The position numbers were made by a program, and so were the translations under genes. This document shows, in pieces, positions 44,051 to 55,297 of a stretch of DNA of 64,000 nucleotides. Each line of letters begins with the position of its first letter. Position 1 is the first letter of the stretch. The notes beneath the pieces are model-generated. The model saw only the letters and a list, made by a program, of their open reading frames with translations, had not been told where the DNA came from and did not search any database. Source of the DNA: Protopterus annectens (Eukaryota; Chordata; Ceratodontiformes; Protopteridae); assembly GCF_019279795.1 (NCBI RefSeq), contig NC_056743.1:1785485839-1785549838 (forward strand), read 5' to 3'.

Positions 44051-45600
44051 AACCTTTAAAGCAGAAAAACTGCAACATCAGGAAAACATCAGTTTGGGAC
44101 AAGAATGTGATATAAAAGAACTTGAGCAAGAGGGACTGTATAAATACTTGGGAACTGATGAAGGGTCAAAAATAAAACACAAACAAATGTGAATAAAACT
44201 TAGTAAGGAATATTTCAGAAGACTTAAATTAATCCTGAAAACAGCACTGACATCTAGGAACAAAATTCAAGCTATAAACCAATTTGTTCTTCCTGTCCTA
44301 ACTTACAGTTTTGGAGTGATTGACTGGCCCCAAAATGTGTTGGATAGATTAGATAGGAAAATAAGAAGGATGCTTCATGCTCACCAAATGATTTATAAAA
44401 ATCAGTGCATACCAAGATTATATATTCCCCATTCTGAAGGAGGGCTGGGCCTCCTTGAAATTGATTATATGTATAGATCTGCAATCATGAGATGCCACTC
44501 ACATCTGCTGACCTCACAAGACCCAAACATAGTGAAAGTTTTGAAACGTGAGGAGAATAAATCTAAGATGACTTCTCTGCTTAATTTAGCAGAAGCATAT
44601 CGGTGTCAAGCAGGAATGGAAATCAAACCAGAAGTGGATAAAAATCAGGCAGCAACTGAATGTGCCAAAAAACAAAAGAAAGAATATAAGGTGAAGGACC
44701 AGATGAGAAGGCAAGAAATGTGGAAAAAGCATAAATATAGTTGCAAGTATAGAAATCTTCTGGAAGAACCTCATGTTGATCACAAACGAATGCAGGAATG
44801 GTTGAGAGGCAAATTCAAACCAAGAGATGAAAGGTTAATATTGGCAGCCCAAGATAGTGGGCTACATACACATTGGTTTACAAAGTCCATTGAACATGTG
44901 GGAAAAAACAGACAAATGTAAGTTTTGTAAAAGCAAATTGGAAACAGTTGCACATCTTGTTGCAGGTTGCGACATACTAATGGCAGGACTGTCTACTGAA
45001 AGGCATAATAATGTGGCAAGACTGTTGCACTGTGGATTGTGCAAACATTATGGTATTGAAGTGGCTAAAAAACACTGGAAACATGAGCCACAAAGCATCA
45101 TAGAAAATGATGATGTTTATATCACATGGGACTACCCATTACCAACAGTTCAAAAGATAGATGCTAGAAAACCAGATATAGTGGTTCATGAAAAGAAGAC
45201 AAGAGTAGCATCAATCATTGAAATCACCACACCCAGTGACTACAGTGTCTTGAGTACAGAGAGACACAAAGTCATAAAATATCAGGATCTGCAGGCAGAA
45301 ACAAGAACAATGTCGAAGGAAGATACCCAGACAGCTCCAATAGTAGTAGGAGCAACAGGTCTCATAAAAAAGAATCTACAATTGTATTTAGATATGTTAC
45401 CAATCCATGTAACTCCGTATGAAGGAGTCATTACTGGGCAAATTGCAGGTGCTCTGAAGAGCACTTTTGGCTGACATCAAAGACTGAAACACTACTAATT
45501 TCATGAACTTTAATCGTACTTTGACTTAGGAATGGGGTCCATTCCCATCATGGTATTAGAAACCCAAAAGACTTAGCGAAATTATAAGGCATAAACCACT
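44051..45600 (+). mobile_element. R4/Dong-clade LINE, right part: thumb, zinc knuckle and endonuclease
   Basis: Continuation of the LINE after the DIRS insertion. Two long overlapping open stretches, 44316-44921 (201 codons) and 44857-45474 (205 codons), differ by one frame shift near 44.9 kb. The stop codon at 45472-45474 is the natural end. About 120 bases of 3' untranslated sequence follow before an RTE-X scrap. Confidence 0.88.
44316..45474 (+). pseudogene. R4/Dong LINE C-terminal region with restriction-like endonuclease
   Basis: After the polymerase thumb (YIPHSEGGLGLLEIDYMYRS) there is a lysine-rich linker. A C-x2-C-x8-H-x4-C knuckle follows, CKFCKSKLETVAHLVAGC, near 44920. Then comes the restriction-like endonuclease: ITWDYPLPTVQKIDARKPDI, with the PD at about 45170, SIIEIT about 14 residues on (the PD...E core), and YSVLSTERHKVIKYQDL with the following lysine. 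This endonuclease type cuts the target in R2/R4/NeSL LINEs in place of an APE domain. All these residues are intact. Only one shift separates the two open stretches. Confidence 0.9.
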
Positions 45601-45619
45601 ATCCTATGCTGTGTAACTA

Positions 45620-46003
45620 CACTTTCCCTTGTCACCACTTTACAGTCTCCACTCTCCTTCCACCTGTGTGCATCCTCCTCCATTCTTGTACGTCACCCTA
45701 TGCTCCTCCCTATTCTTAAAATATGTATTCATCACAGGCATGTCCATCCTTTTCGCAAAATCCACTGCCACCTGACCTTCTGCATTCCTCTCCTTAACAC
45801 CATACCTACCCATCACTTCCTCATCCCCTCTGTTCCCTTCACCAATATGCCCATTGAAATTTGCTCCAATCACCACTCTCTCACCCTAGGGTACACTCAC
45901 CACCACTTCATCCAACTCACTCCAAAATGTTTCTTTCTCATCCATCGAATACCCAACTTGCGGAGCATATGCACTAACAACATTCATCATCACACCATCC
46001 CAG
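45620..46003 (-). mobile_element. RTE-X LINE, internal endonuclease fragment
   Basis: Antisense text VIGANFNGHIGEGNRGDEEV, GRYGVKERNAEGQVAVDFAK and YFKNREEHRVTYKNGGGCTQ covers the middle of the RTE-X endonuclease only. Both the 5' and 3' parts are missing. The region on its right reverts to non-RTE text near tcacaccatcccagc. Confidence 0.9.
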
Positions 46004-46129
46004 CATCCTTTTTATGTGGGAGCATAAGTGTGACATACTAGGTATACAAAATCATTAGATTAAATTACTAGTCTTCCATCAGGACACAAGTGCTCATCAG
46101 CAGTTGAATTCTGCTCACTGGTTCTATCC

Positions 46130-46375
46130 CCCCATATCTGCTAGATCCCTGAAAGGCTTGAATGCTAGAACACCTCCCCTGCTGAAGCCTAACTGGAAAC
46201 TTTTCTGCACTGTCCCTCGACTCTGAAAAGTTCTGCCAAGGTTCTATCTACTTCTATCTGCTTGATCCCTGAAAGGCTTGAACGCTAGAAGGACACCTCG
46301 CCTGCTGAAACCTAACTGGAAACTTGCCTGTACTGTCTCTCGACTCTGAAAAGATCTGCCAAGGTTAATATTACC
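46130..46375 (+). repeat. Two ~120 bp tandem units in the LINE 5' region
   Basis: The text ctg-aaaggcttgaa-gctagaa, cctaactggaaactt, ctcgactctgaaaag and tctgccaaggtt occurs twice, starting at about 46138 and 46258. Tandem 5' units act as promoters in some LINEs; that role here is inference. Confidence 0.8.
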
Positions 46376-47159
46376 TTATCCTATCTGTATGTACTATATT
46401 ATTTAGCCATACCGGGTCTACAGCACTACCAGTAATCCCTCAAGGCCCCACAATCAACCCTAAAATACTAAACTGGGTTACTCCTATATCCAGCTCTAAG
46501 GATTTCCTATTGAACATATCTAAGTTTCTAAGCAGCCCTAAAACTACAAAAATAACAGAAAATTGGTAGAAGAAAGTGTAATGTGCAAAAAGAGTGCAAA
46601 AAGTGATTACTAACAGTATACTACATAAAAAATGTATACCGAAGGCAAAAACAAGGGTAAGAAAGTATTAAAAAAAAAGTCTCATTGTACTTACGTGTTT
46701 ATACAGGTCCTACAGATCTCATGGTCAAGTTAAGCCCCGCTGCGCTCGGGCTCGCTCTGCACCTTGCCCTGCCCCCAAATCCCACCTGTCCCTACTAGTC
46801 CTAAATTCATAGCTCTAAAACCACTCTCCCTGTTTTTAGAACCAATCAACAACTTTCCAGGCATTATCAGGACCATCTCTACCTACCTATCCTAATTATC
46901 CCTCTACTCAAATTGGGCAAAAATAAAAGCTAATATCTAGACAATGCCTCTGTTATTGGCCGTGAAACCTTTCAAATTAATGCTATTATACTGTCTACTA
47001 CCTTTGATGATAATTCCATATCTTCTCATTACCTACGAAAATCTGTCCTACCTAGGCTACCACTACCCAAGAAGCCAAACCTCCACTCCAATAATATAAA
47101 TTAAATTAGACCACTTAATAATCCCCCTTACGACTAACTCCTTGGATACAAAATATGGG

Positions 47160-47455
47160 TCTATATTATATATTTGAAGTTTCAAAACTTCGAACCTCAT
47201 ATGTTCAACAACATATGAGCGAAGTTTGAAACATCGAATATATAATAAAAAATTTAAAAAAAATACCCACCTGCACCCCCCACACCCCCCTACTTAAATA
47301 TACCATCTCCGAGATCGCACTTCAGTGCAGAAAAGGGAAATGTTCCCATTCTGCGCAATACAGAGCCATTGCTTTTCACCTTCGAACTTTTTAAAGTTCG
47401 ATCATATGGTGTCGACCATATGACATTCGAACTTTAAAACATCTGAATACTTAAC
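47160..47455. mobile_element. Hairpin-rich MITE-like element
   Basis: Two strong dyads lie about 140 bases apart. The first (47163-47247) pairs gaagtttcaaaacttcgaac and ctcatatgtt with their inverse. The second (47389-47438) is tttaaagttcga, tcatatggt, gtcg, accatatga, cat, tcgaactttaaa, almost perfect. The left dyad as a whole also resembles the inverse of the right one (acttcgaacctcatatg against gttcgaatgtcatatgg). The segment is therefore probably a small element with ~33 bp imperfect inverted ends. No target duplication was found. Confidence 0.6.
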
Positions 47456-47689
47456 AGGGACCCACAAAATACCACCAACCCATTAGATCCAGATATATCA
47501 ACCCCAAAACCAAGAATTCCCTAAAACTATTTAAATTCCTGAAGCTCACAATTAGACTACATGGCAACCTCACAAAGGAGGGGGACATTCATCCAAACCC
47601 TGGCCCAACCTCACTACTCGATCCTAGCCCCAATTCTACTATTCCCACTAATTTACAAACTTTAAATAGACCTTCAAACTCACTCCTGG

Positions 47690-48430
47690 TCAGTCACCTA
47701 AATATTAGAAGCTTAAATAATAAGGTCCACCACCTGCATGCACTCTTAGATACATTTTCCCCGGATATACTTTGACTTACTGAAACCTGGCTAAAACCAT
47801 CAGTGGCAGATAACAAGGTTTTACCCCTTGATTATAACATACTAAGGTTAGACCGTACCACTAGAAGGGAGGAGGAGTAGCTGTACTATATAAAACTACT
47901 CTAGATGTGACCTTTGATTTCACATAACCACCCCGTGTTGATAATGCTGAAATTCTCATTACCAAGTTTCAAATTAATAAAAATAAAAGTATTAACATAG
48001 CCTGTGTCTACATTCCCCCAGGAAATAACACAAACACCCTAGAAGATATCCTCTCTTGCTTGTCTAGTAACTACCCTCAAGAAACCATTGTTCTAGAAGA
48101 CATCAACATTGACTGGAATATTTGTTCCTCAGAATCTCCGACCATCCATGTAAATCTATACGGATTTACTCAGATCATATCCTCCCCTACTAGCATCAGC
48201 AAACCTAACAACAAACATAGTATCCTAGACTGGATACTCATTAATAGCCATCCTCACATGTATAGGGCTGGTACCCGACCATCCCCATATGTACAGGGCC
48301 GGTACCCGACCTGAAGACATAAGTGACCATTTTCTTACCTATATAATCAGGCATAAGACTGACACCCCCCACCAACCTACTTACAAAACAATTAGAAACA
48401 ACAAAAACTTTAACCTCGCTAATTTCCAAA
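47690..48430 (+). pseudogene. L2-like LINE APE endonuclease
   Basis: Blocks are LVSHLNIRSLNNKVHHLHAL, LTETWLKPSVADNK, ACVYIPPGNNTNTLEDI, VLEDINIDWN (where GDFNIDW is usual) and LDWILINSHPHMYRAGTRPE, then ISDHFLTY with the catalytic Asp-His. A 31 bp direct duplication at 48258-48318 (atgta-agggc-ggtacccgacc twice) throws the frame out between the last two blocks. Stop codons occur earlier. Confidence 0.82.
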
Positions 48431-49129
48431 ATGAACTCAAAGCATGTAATTGGGCAGTCCTAAAACATCTACCACTTGAAGAAGCTGTATTATGTTTCAA
48501 CACCAAATTCCTAGCCATCCTTGATACCCATGCACGTACACATTCTATAAGAACTAAAGCAAAAGTTGCTCCATGGCTTTCGAAAGAAACCAGACAAATG
48601 ATCTTACTTAGAAACAAAGCTTGGACCACTTGGCATACCGCAAAATCCCCCTTAGATCAACTTGGATTTAGACAACTAAGGAACAACACTAAAAAATCTA
48701 CCACCCTAGATAAAAAAAACTTTTACTGCCATTTATAAAAGAAGCATCAAAACAATCCGTAAAAGTTTTGGGCAGGCATAAATAAACTTATTCACCCAGG
48801 GCAATGCACAACTCCTACCCCCTCGGCTACCATCCAAAAACCTTCGGAAGACATTGCCAATTCCTTTAATAGTTTTTTCACAGAAACTATCCAGTCACTA
48901 GCTAACCAACTATCTCCCAGTTGCCCAAGTCCTAACACCACCACACCTAGTTCTCAACTCCCCTTTAACTTTCAACCTGTTTCCACATCACTTATCTATG
49001 CCCTAATCAAGAAACTAAAACCTACCACCCTTGCAACAGATCTCCTCCCAGCTGAGTATCTACAAAAAGCTGCAGATGCCATAGCATACCCGATCTCTAT
49101 CCTGATCAAAAGAACTATATCAGAAGCCA

Positions 49130-50346
49130 CTAGCCCCTCCATCTGGAAGACATCCCATGTTATTCCACTCCACAAAGAGGGCAGTTCCACTGCACTGTCA
49201 AATTACAGACCTATAGCTATTTTGCCACCCTTGGCTAAAATTATGGAGAAATGCATCCATAAACAACTCCTGAGACATCTCATTCAGCACAATCTCCTGG
49301 TTAACTTGCAGCATGGTTTCAGACCATTCCACAGTACAACCATGGCCCTCCTCTCCTTCTCCAATGTTATTAATCAAAACTGAAACAACAATAAGCTTTT
49401 TTCTGCCCTTTTTCTTGATCTCTCCAAAGCCTTCGACATGGTCAACCACCAACTACTCATACACACAGTTAAAACTATTCCCCTAGATGTCTAGGCTATC
49501 CAGTGGTCCAAATCTTATCTGAGTGGTAGACAACAGGCTGTACTATGGCAGAACAAACTATCTTCCCTTCTACCTTTCACCCTTGGGGTCCCTCAGGGCT
49601 CTATATTAGGACCCCTATTATTTTCTATCTTTATTAATGACCTGTACACAGTCATCCCAACAGCCACCTGCATTCAATATGCGGATGACTCCACTTTGAT
49701 TTGCTCTGCTACTTCCCCTTTAAGTATGCAGACTCTATCCCAAAATGTTTTTAATACTGTCAAAAATTGGCTCTGTAATCAACGTCTCCTATTAAATCCT
49801 AACAAAATGAAGCTACTGCTTTTCTCCCCCACTCGTAAAGCCTCCGCTCCAACCTTTAGTATAAAATCTAACAATGGCACTGTCATTGTCCCAGATCTCT
49901 GTACCAAACTCTTAGGTGCAACAGTTGATAATAACCTCAAGTTTGATATGCAAATTATTCAAACTATTAAAAAAGTTAATAAAAAACTTGTCTCACTATA
50001 CAAGATCAAATCTTTCCTCAGTCCACTAGCTAGGACGGTAAATGCCCATACACATCTACTTTCCACCCTCCTTTATGCATCCCCTCTCTTCACGAACTTG
50101 AGTAAGTCTGACCTTAATAAACTCTATAGCTGCTTTAATCATATTGCTAGTTTTGCCACTGCAGCAGCATACAGAACACACCACTGTCTGAACCTAAAGA
50201 TTCTAAGGTGGCTAGAATTGCCTATCCAACTTCAGTACAATCAGCTAATAGCACATAAAATTCTCTACCAACCTGAAAACACACCCGTACTTACAAAAAG
50301 TATCACCCCTTACAGCAACCTCAAGACACTTCTCTCATCCAACTAA
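49130..50346 (+). pseudogene. L2-like LINE reverse transcriptase
   Basis: Blocks are NYRPIAILPPLAKIMEKCIH, NLQHGFRPFHSTTMALLSF, LFLDLSKAFDMVNHQLLIHT, GVPQGSILGPLLFSIFINDL and the catalytic QYADDSTLICSAT. A 216-codon open stretch (49696-50346) follows, with LCNQRLLLNPNKMKLLLFSP and LLGATVDNNLKFDMQI. Here YADD is intact, unlike in the minus copy (YAGD). Two in-frame stops interrupt the palm. Confidence 0.88.
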
Positions 50347-50668
50347 TTACTCGTCCAAACCCTCAAAAGCAACAACACATCTGGAGACTCTCTAATATGC
50401 CAACTCTGTTGGCAAAATATGGAACTCACTTCCTGCTGAGCTTACTTCAGAACCCATTCTAACCCAATTCAAAAAAATCTAAACCAGTACTTTAAAAGGC
50501 AATGGCTATGTCCTTGCTCTAATCCTGACTAACTCTGGCAATATAAACATGTGCTGAAGAGGTCTTTTGGCCACCCCTACATTGCTTCCTAATTGCTACT
50601 CTATAACAATCAGATTTATATATGACAGAATGAATGACTTTTATCCTATGTATTGTATTTGTAACAGT

Positions 50669-50825
50669 GCATCTGAAGTTGTAAATCTTTATTCATACTT
50701 TACAGATAGGACCTCGGTTCCGTCCTCAGAACCGAAATAGCTGTTTCCCAGCTTGTGCAAGCTAAAAACTCTCAGCTAAGAACCTACCCACAATGCCCCT
50801 CTCCTAGATACTCCAGATCTCATTT
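50669..50825. repeat. DIRS left inverted terminal repeat
   Basis: Starts gcatctgaagttgtaaatct. It continues with tttacagataggacctcg and agctaagaacctacccacaa, which are the reverse complement of the right end at 56.69-56.84 kb. Confidence 0.9.
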
Positions 50826-51110
50826 GCCACGCTCCTGGTCAGACGTGTTTAGCCATCTCTCTCAAGCTAAGTAGTAATTTGTTGTTTTTATGACAGTTTT
50901 TCTTCTGAATTTCAAAAATGTTAGTCAACTTAGTCTTTTTTCACTGTCGTCTATAATTTAGGCCTATTTCCTATCCTTTTTTTTGGTAATTTAAAATTTT
51001 ACCTTTTTAGACTGTCCCTCTCCTGTATTTGACAGGCTTCCTTTACTGGTGGTATTCCTTAAAAAAAAAAAAAAATTTTTTTTCTACAGGATAGTATTGT
51101 TTCTTTTACC

Positions 51111-53015
51111 ATGTCAGACAAAGTTAAACTGGGTTTTAAACAGTGTGACAAGTGTAGACGTAAGATGCCTAACTCAGATACACATTTCTGTTGTGTCTAT
51201 TGTTTGGGCGTGGATCATTTGAAAGCTGATTGTGACATTTGTGCTGGTTTTTCTAATTGGACACTAGCAGAACGTAAGAATAAACTTATTTTAAAAGGTT
51301 TATTCAAGATAGGAGGCTCTGTCTGGGTCAGAGGTCTCACCCCCTCCTAAGACCAAAACATATAAGGAAAAATGGAGTCACTCAATCCCTGCATCTCTGT
51401 CAGTTAGGGAACTGAGTCTGTCCCGTGCTTCACCGGCGCCCTCGGCACAGAACTCTTTGGCACCAGGATCTGTGTCCTCTCCCTCGGTGTCGACCATGGT
51501 ATTCACTCCTATCTCAGTTCCAAACACAGCACCACTGACTTCGGTGCTGTCTTTGGCTCTTACATCGGCTCTGATGACTGTTCATGCATCGGCTCCATCC
51601 CGGTCCATGGTGCTGACAGCCTCCTCGGCTCCATGGGCTCCGATGACAGTACATACCTTGGCACCATCCCTGTCCATGGAGCCGACAGCTTCTTTGGCTC
51701 CATGGGCCTCGATGACTGCACATGTCTTGGCACCATCCCCAGCCATGGTGCTGACAGTTTCGTCGGCTCCATTGGCTCCAAAACCCGATTTCATGCCAAG
51801 GACTAGATATTCTCCTACTTACGATCCTTTCTTGGGGCAGAGGTTTAGTCCCTTTCTAGAAAGACCTGATTCCCCTTCTGCAGCCTCTTTTAGATCCACT
51901 AGGAGTATTTCTGAACTAGACCTAGTGCGGGTTGTAGACCAGCTTCTAGTAGCTAGGGGATTACCCATTCCAGCTAGACCTCCTGTCCCCCCGGCTCGGA
52001 ATCTTCTATCTCATCTTCCACTGCTTATCCCCCCCACCAGCTACCTCTTCAATACATACTGTCTCAGCTACGACAGCAGTGCCTTCCCTGTCGGCACCCA
52101 TCACCCTTGCAGCATCTGCTACAATGGAGCTGATACTTTCTTGGAGCAGTGCTTGGACTGTCCGTACCTTGATACCTAATCCGGCACCTATTTTCTCGTT
52201 GGCACCATCTATGTCCATGGTTCTGACAATTCCCAGTTCTTACGTCACCCCTCAACTGGAATTAGTCTCGGGTGCTCCTTCTGCAGAGGTGATGGATAAG
52301 GCCCTTCACTCCAAAGGTTCACAACCAGACCCTAGGACACCAGTATCAGAACCCCCTGTGATGACAACCCCTTCTCCAGAATCCTCTTCAGAAGATCCCA
52401 CTGGAGAGCCACCCCAGAAGAAATGGTGCAAGAGGAAGCACCTTGACCCCCCCAGAGGAATCTATCATGGAAGACACTGATTGTGATGAAGGGGAAGGGT
52501 CCCCTCGTTCTCTCCCAGATGACATTTCATTCAGAGACATTCTTGAAATCCTCAAACAGCAGGGGGAATGGATGTCCTCTAACTCTTCCTCTGAGGAATC
52601 GGTGTTTCAGCAGGCCTTCCGTACCCAGCCATCTACTTCCTGGGTGACCCCACCAGCAGATGATCTAGTTAAACTAATTGTGCGGCATGCCTGGAAGGCC
52701 CCAGAGATTGTAGAACCTGTCCACTGGAGGCCGGACAAAATTTTATCTACACCTGAAGACCAGCCCCACTGGTCCAAGCAGCTGACAGTTGACTCCATGG
52801 TCATGGCGGCGGCCACCAAGAGGGAATTGGCAGAAGATAGTTCCTCTGTTCATCCTCCAAATAGGAAATCCTGGATCATGAACAGACTGGGGAAATGGAC
52901 TTATGCTTCAGCAACCTTCGCCATTTGGTCGTTGAATTATCTGGCGCACTTTACTCGCCTCCAAAGAGACATAATATCTGAAATGGCTTCCTCTTTGGTG
53001 GGGGGTACTGCCTGA
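51111..53015 (+). pseudogene. Fossil Gag region of the DIRS element
   Basis: Begins MSDKVKLGFKQCDKCRRKMP with FCCVYCLGVDHLKADCDICA, a multi-CxxC metal-binding start. A serine/alanine/proline-rich middle follows, holding three ~75 bp tandem units (51555-51785). A conserved C-terminal part (DILEILKQQGEWMSSNSSSE, PPADDLVKLIVRHAWKAP, NYLAHFTRLQRDIISEM) lies after it. Broken. Confidence 0.87.
51555..51785 (+). repeat. Three ~75 bp tandem units inside the DIRS Gag region
   Basis: The text tcggctccatgggc-tc-atgac, then cttggcaccatccc-g-ccatgg, recurs at a 75 bp spacing. It encodes repeats of the type APWAPMTVHTLAPSLSM. The length is a multiple of three, so copy number can change without disturbing the frame. 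Confidence 0.85.
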
Positions 53016-53279
53016 TGAGGTGCGTGACACTGTTGCCTCACAGCTAGCTACTCTTGAATCCATCTCAAACTCCTTGATGCGTTTGATATCTCACACAGCC
53101 GAGGGGACAGCCTGAGCAGTTGCATCTGGTGTTGTCATGAGACGTAATGTTTGGATGCAGTTGTGTGATTTTGCAGACCCTTTTAAATCTTCCTTTGTTA
53201 ACGTGCCTATCGACAAATCTGCACTTTTTGGTCCCAAGGTACATGACATGCTTGCATGCAGTGAGAAAGACTGAATGAC

Positions 53280-55110
53280 CTTGTCTGCTGTGGGCATATG
53301 TTTTTCCAACCCCAGAGACCCTACTCCAGGAACCAGAAGGGGGGAAAGATATGGTTCAAGAAATCCCAAGGATCCTTTCATGGCACTCGTGGTGAGCAAT
53401 CCCTCCGGGGCAGAGGGGGCTACTCATATGAAAGACGTCCTTTTCAGGGTAGAGGGGGTCCACGTAACCAAGGAGCCAGAGATTCTTTCTCCAGCAGACG
53501 CTACCAGCGCTCCTGAGCAGCTGCCCGATTGCTTTCCTCTGAAAGCAGTTGGGGGTTATTTCTCTCTCCATCTACTAGCCTGGCATCTTATTACTACCGA
53601 TGTTTGGGTGCAGAGAATAATATCTAGAGGCTACCAAATACCCTTCGACCTAACTCCCAGACCTGTCAAATGAATCCCTGATGTACCACCCAATCAGAGG
53701 GGATTAGCAGCCTTAGAAATAGAAAAACTGCTAAAAAAAAAAGGTCAAACAACCAGTCCCACCAGAAAAGACAGGATCCGGGTTTTACTTGAGGTTCTTC
53801 TTAGTGCCAAAAAAGACAGGGGACTGGAGACCAATCCTGGATCTCAGCCTACTCAACAAATTTATCAAACCTCAAAAATTCCATATGGTCACAGTACATT
53901 CCATTCTTCCTTTCCTAGGGAGAGACAATTGGATGTGTCTATAGACCTACAGGATGCATACTACCATATAAAGATGGATCACTGCTCCCAGAGGTTTCTC
54001 CGCTTCCAGCTGGGAGCCAATCACTACCAGTTCAGGGCACTGCTATTCAGTCTCTCAACAGCCCCCCGAGTGTTCACCAAATGTATGGCAGTTGTGGTAG
54101 CTCATCTTCGACTACAAGGATTCCAGGTGTTTCCCTATCTAGACAACTGGCTCCTTACTGCTCTGACCAGGAATCTCCTAGTTCGCAGCGTTTCTTACAC
54201 TCAAGATCTCGCTCTCCGCTTAGGGATTACAATCAACAAAGACAAAATCTCAGATGTCTCCAACAAAGACACTGGAGTTTATTGGAGCAGTCTTCAACAC
54301 AACATTCTGCCAATCTTCTACCCCCTCCCCACAGGCTTTTGAAAATAAGACACCAAATTCAAGTCCTTCTGCCTCACACATTTGTACCAGCATGTCTTGT
54401 ACTGCAACTCTTGGGCTCCATGGCAGCTGCCATTACTTTGGTACCACTGGTGAGACTGCACATGAGAATCCTGCAGTGGCTCCTTTCCGCACAATAGTCG
54501 GTGTTAACCCACCCACTCAACCACAAGATACTCCTTATGAGCTGTTGCAAGGAGAAAATGCTATGGTGGATGGAGCCACAAAAGAATCTTTGGTGTCAAT
54601 CATTCTGTCTTCCCCAACCCATGGCCACGGTGACCACGGACACTTCTCTTTTGAGGTGGGGGGATATTTCCAGGGAAAGACTGTCCAAGGCACCTGGACC
54701 CCCCTCGAGGCCAACTTGCACATAAATGTCCTGGGACTGAGGGCAGTTCTCTTAGCGTTGCAAGCGTTCCATGCATCCCTGCCTTCAGAGACCATTGCAA
54801 TTCAGTCAGACAACATGTCAGTTGTCTCGTATATCAACAAACAAGGCGGAACCAGATCTTACCCCCTGTGTCAGGAAGCCATGAGGATTTGGCACTGGGC
54901 GATAGCTTCCAATCACTTTCTTATAGCAACACACATTCCCGGGAGCTCCAACCTTATTGCGGACAATCTGAGCAAGAACATCCTGATGCCTCACGAATGG
55001 TCCCGCAATCCTGTAATAACAGCTCAGATCTTCCAGCATTGGGGCAATCCTAGCTGCGACCTGTTTGCTTCCCCCTCTGAATTAGAAATGCAGGAGCTAT
55101 TTTGCCTTGA
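53280..55110 (+). pseudogene. Fossil reverse transcriptase / RNase H region of the DIRS element
   Basis: Polymerase blocks are DRGLETNPGSQPTQQ-frame text, SIDLQDAYYHIKMDHCSQRF, FRALLFSLSTAPRVFTKCM and VFPYLDNWLLT at the catalytic position. The RNase H side has TDTSLLRWGDI, AIQSDNMSVVSYINKQGG, HIPGSSNLIADNLSKN and CDLFASPSELE. Broken. Confidence 0.88.
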
Positions 55111-55297
55111 TTCCCCCTCAGGGGGAATCACAGAGGGATGCTCTAACACACGATTGGCCCCCGGGTCTTCTGTATGCCTTTCCCCCATTTCCCCTCATCC
55201 CAAAATTTCTCCAGAAAGCTCAGAGGTTGAAAAGCAAAGTCTACTGGCCATGTCAAGTCTGGTTCCCTTTTCTATGGCCTCATCTGATTCATAGCCC

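Larger units (their letters stand above)
46030..50668 (+). mobile_element. L2-like (CR1-group) LINE, long copy with 5' UTR
   Basis: Sense sister of the LINE at 9.6-15.5 kb. It has a long 5' non-coding part with two ~120 bp tandem units and a hairpin MITE. The APE endonuclease lies at about 47.69-48.40 kb and the reverse transcriptase at about 49.1-50.35 kb. The 3' part is cut by a DIRS element at 50669. Frame breaks number about eight to ten. The clade (L2, Kiri or Vingi type) is not settled by eye. Confidence 0.82.
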
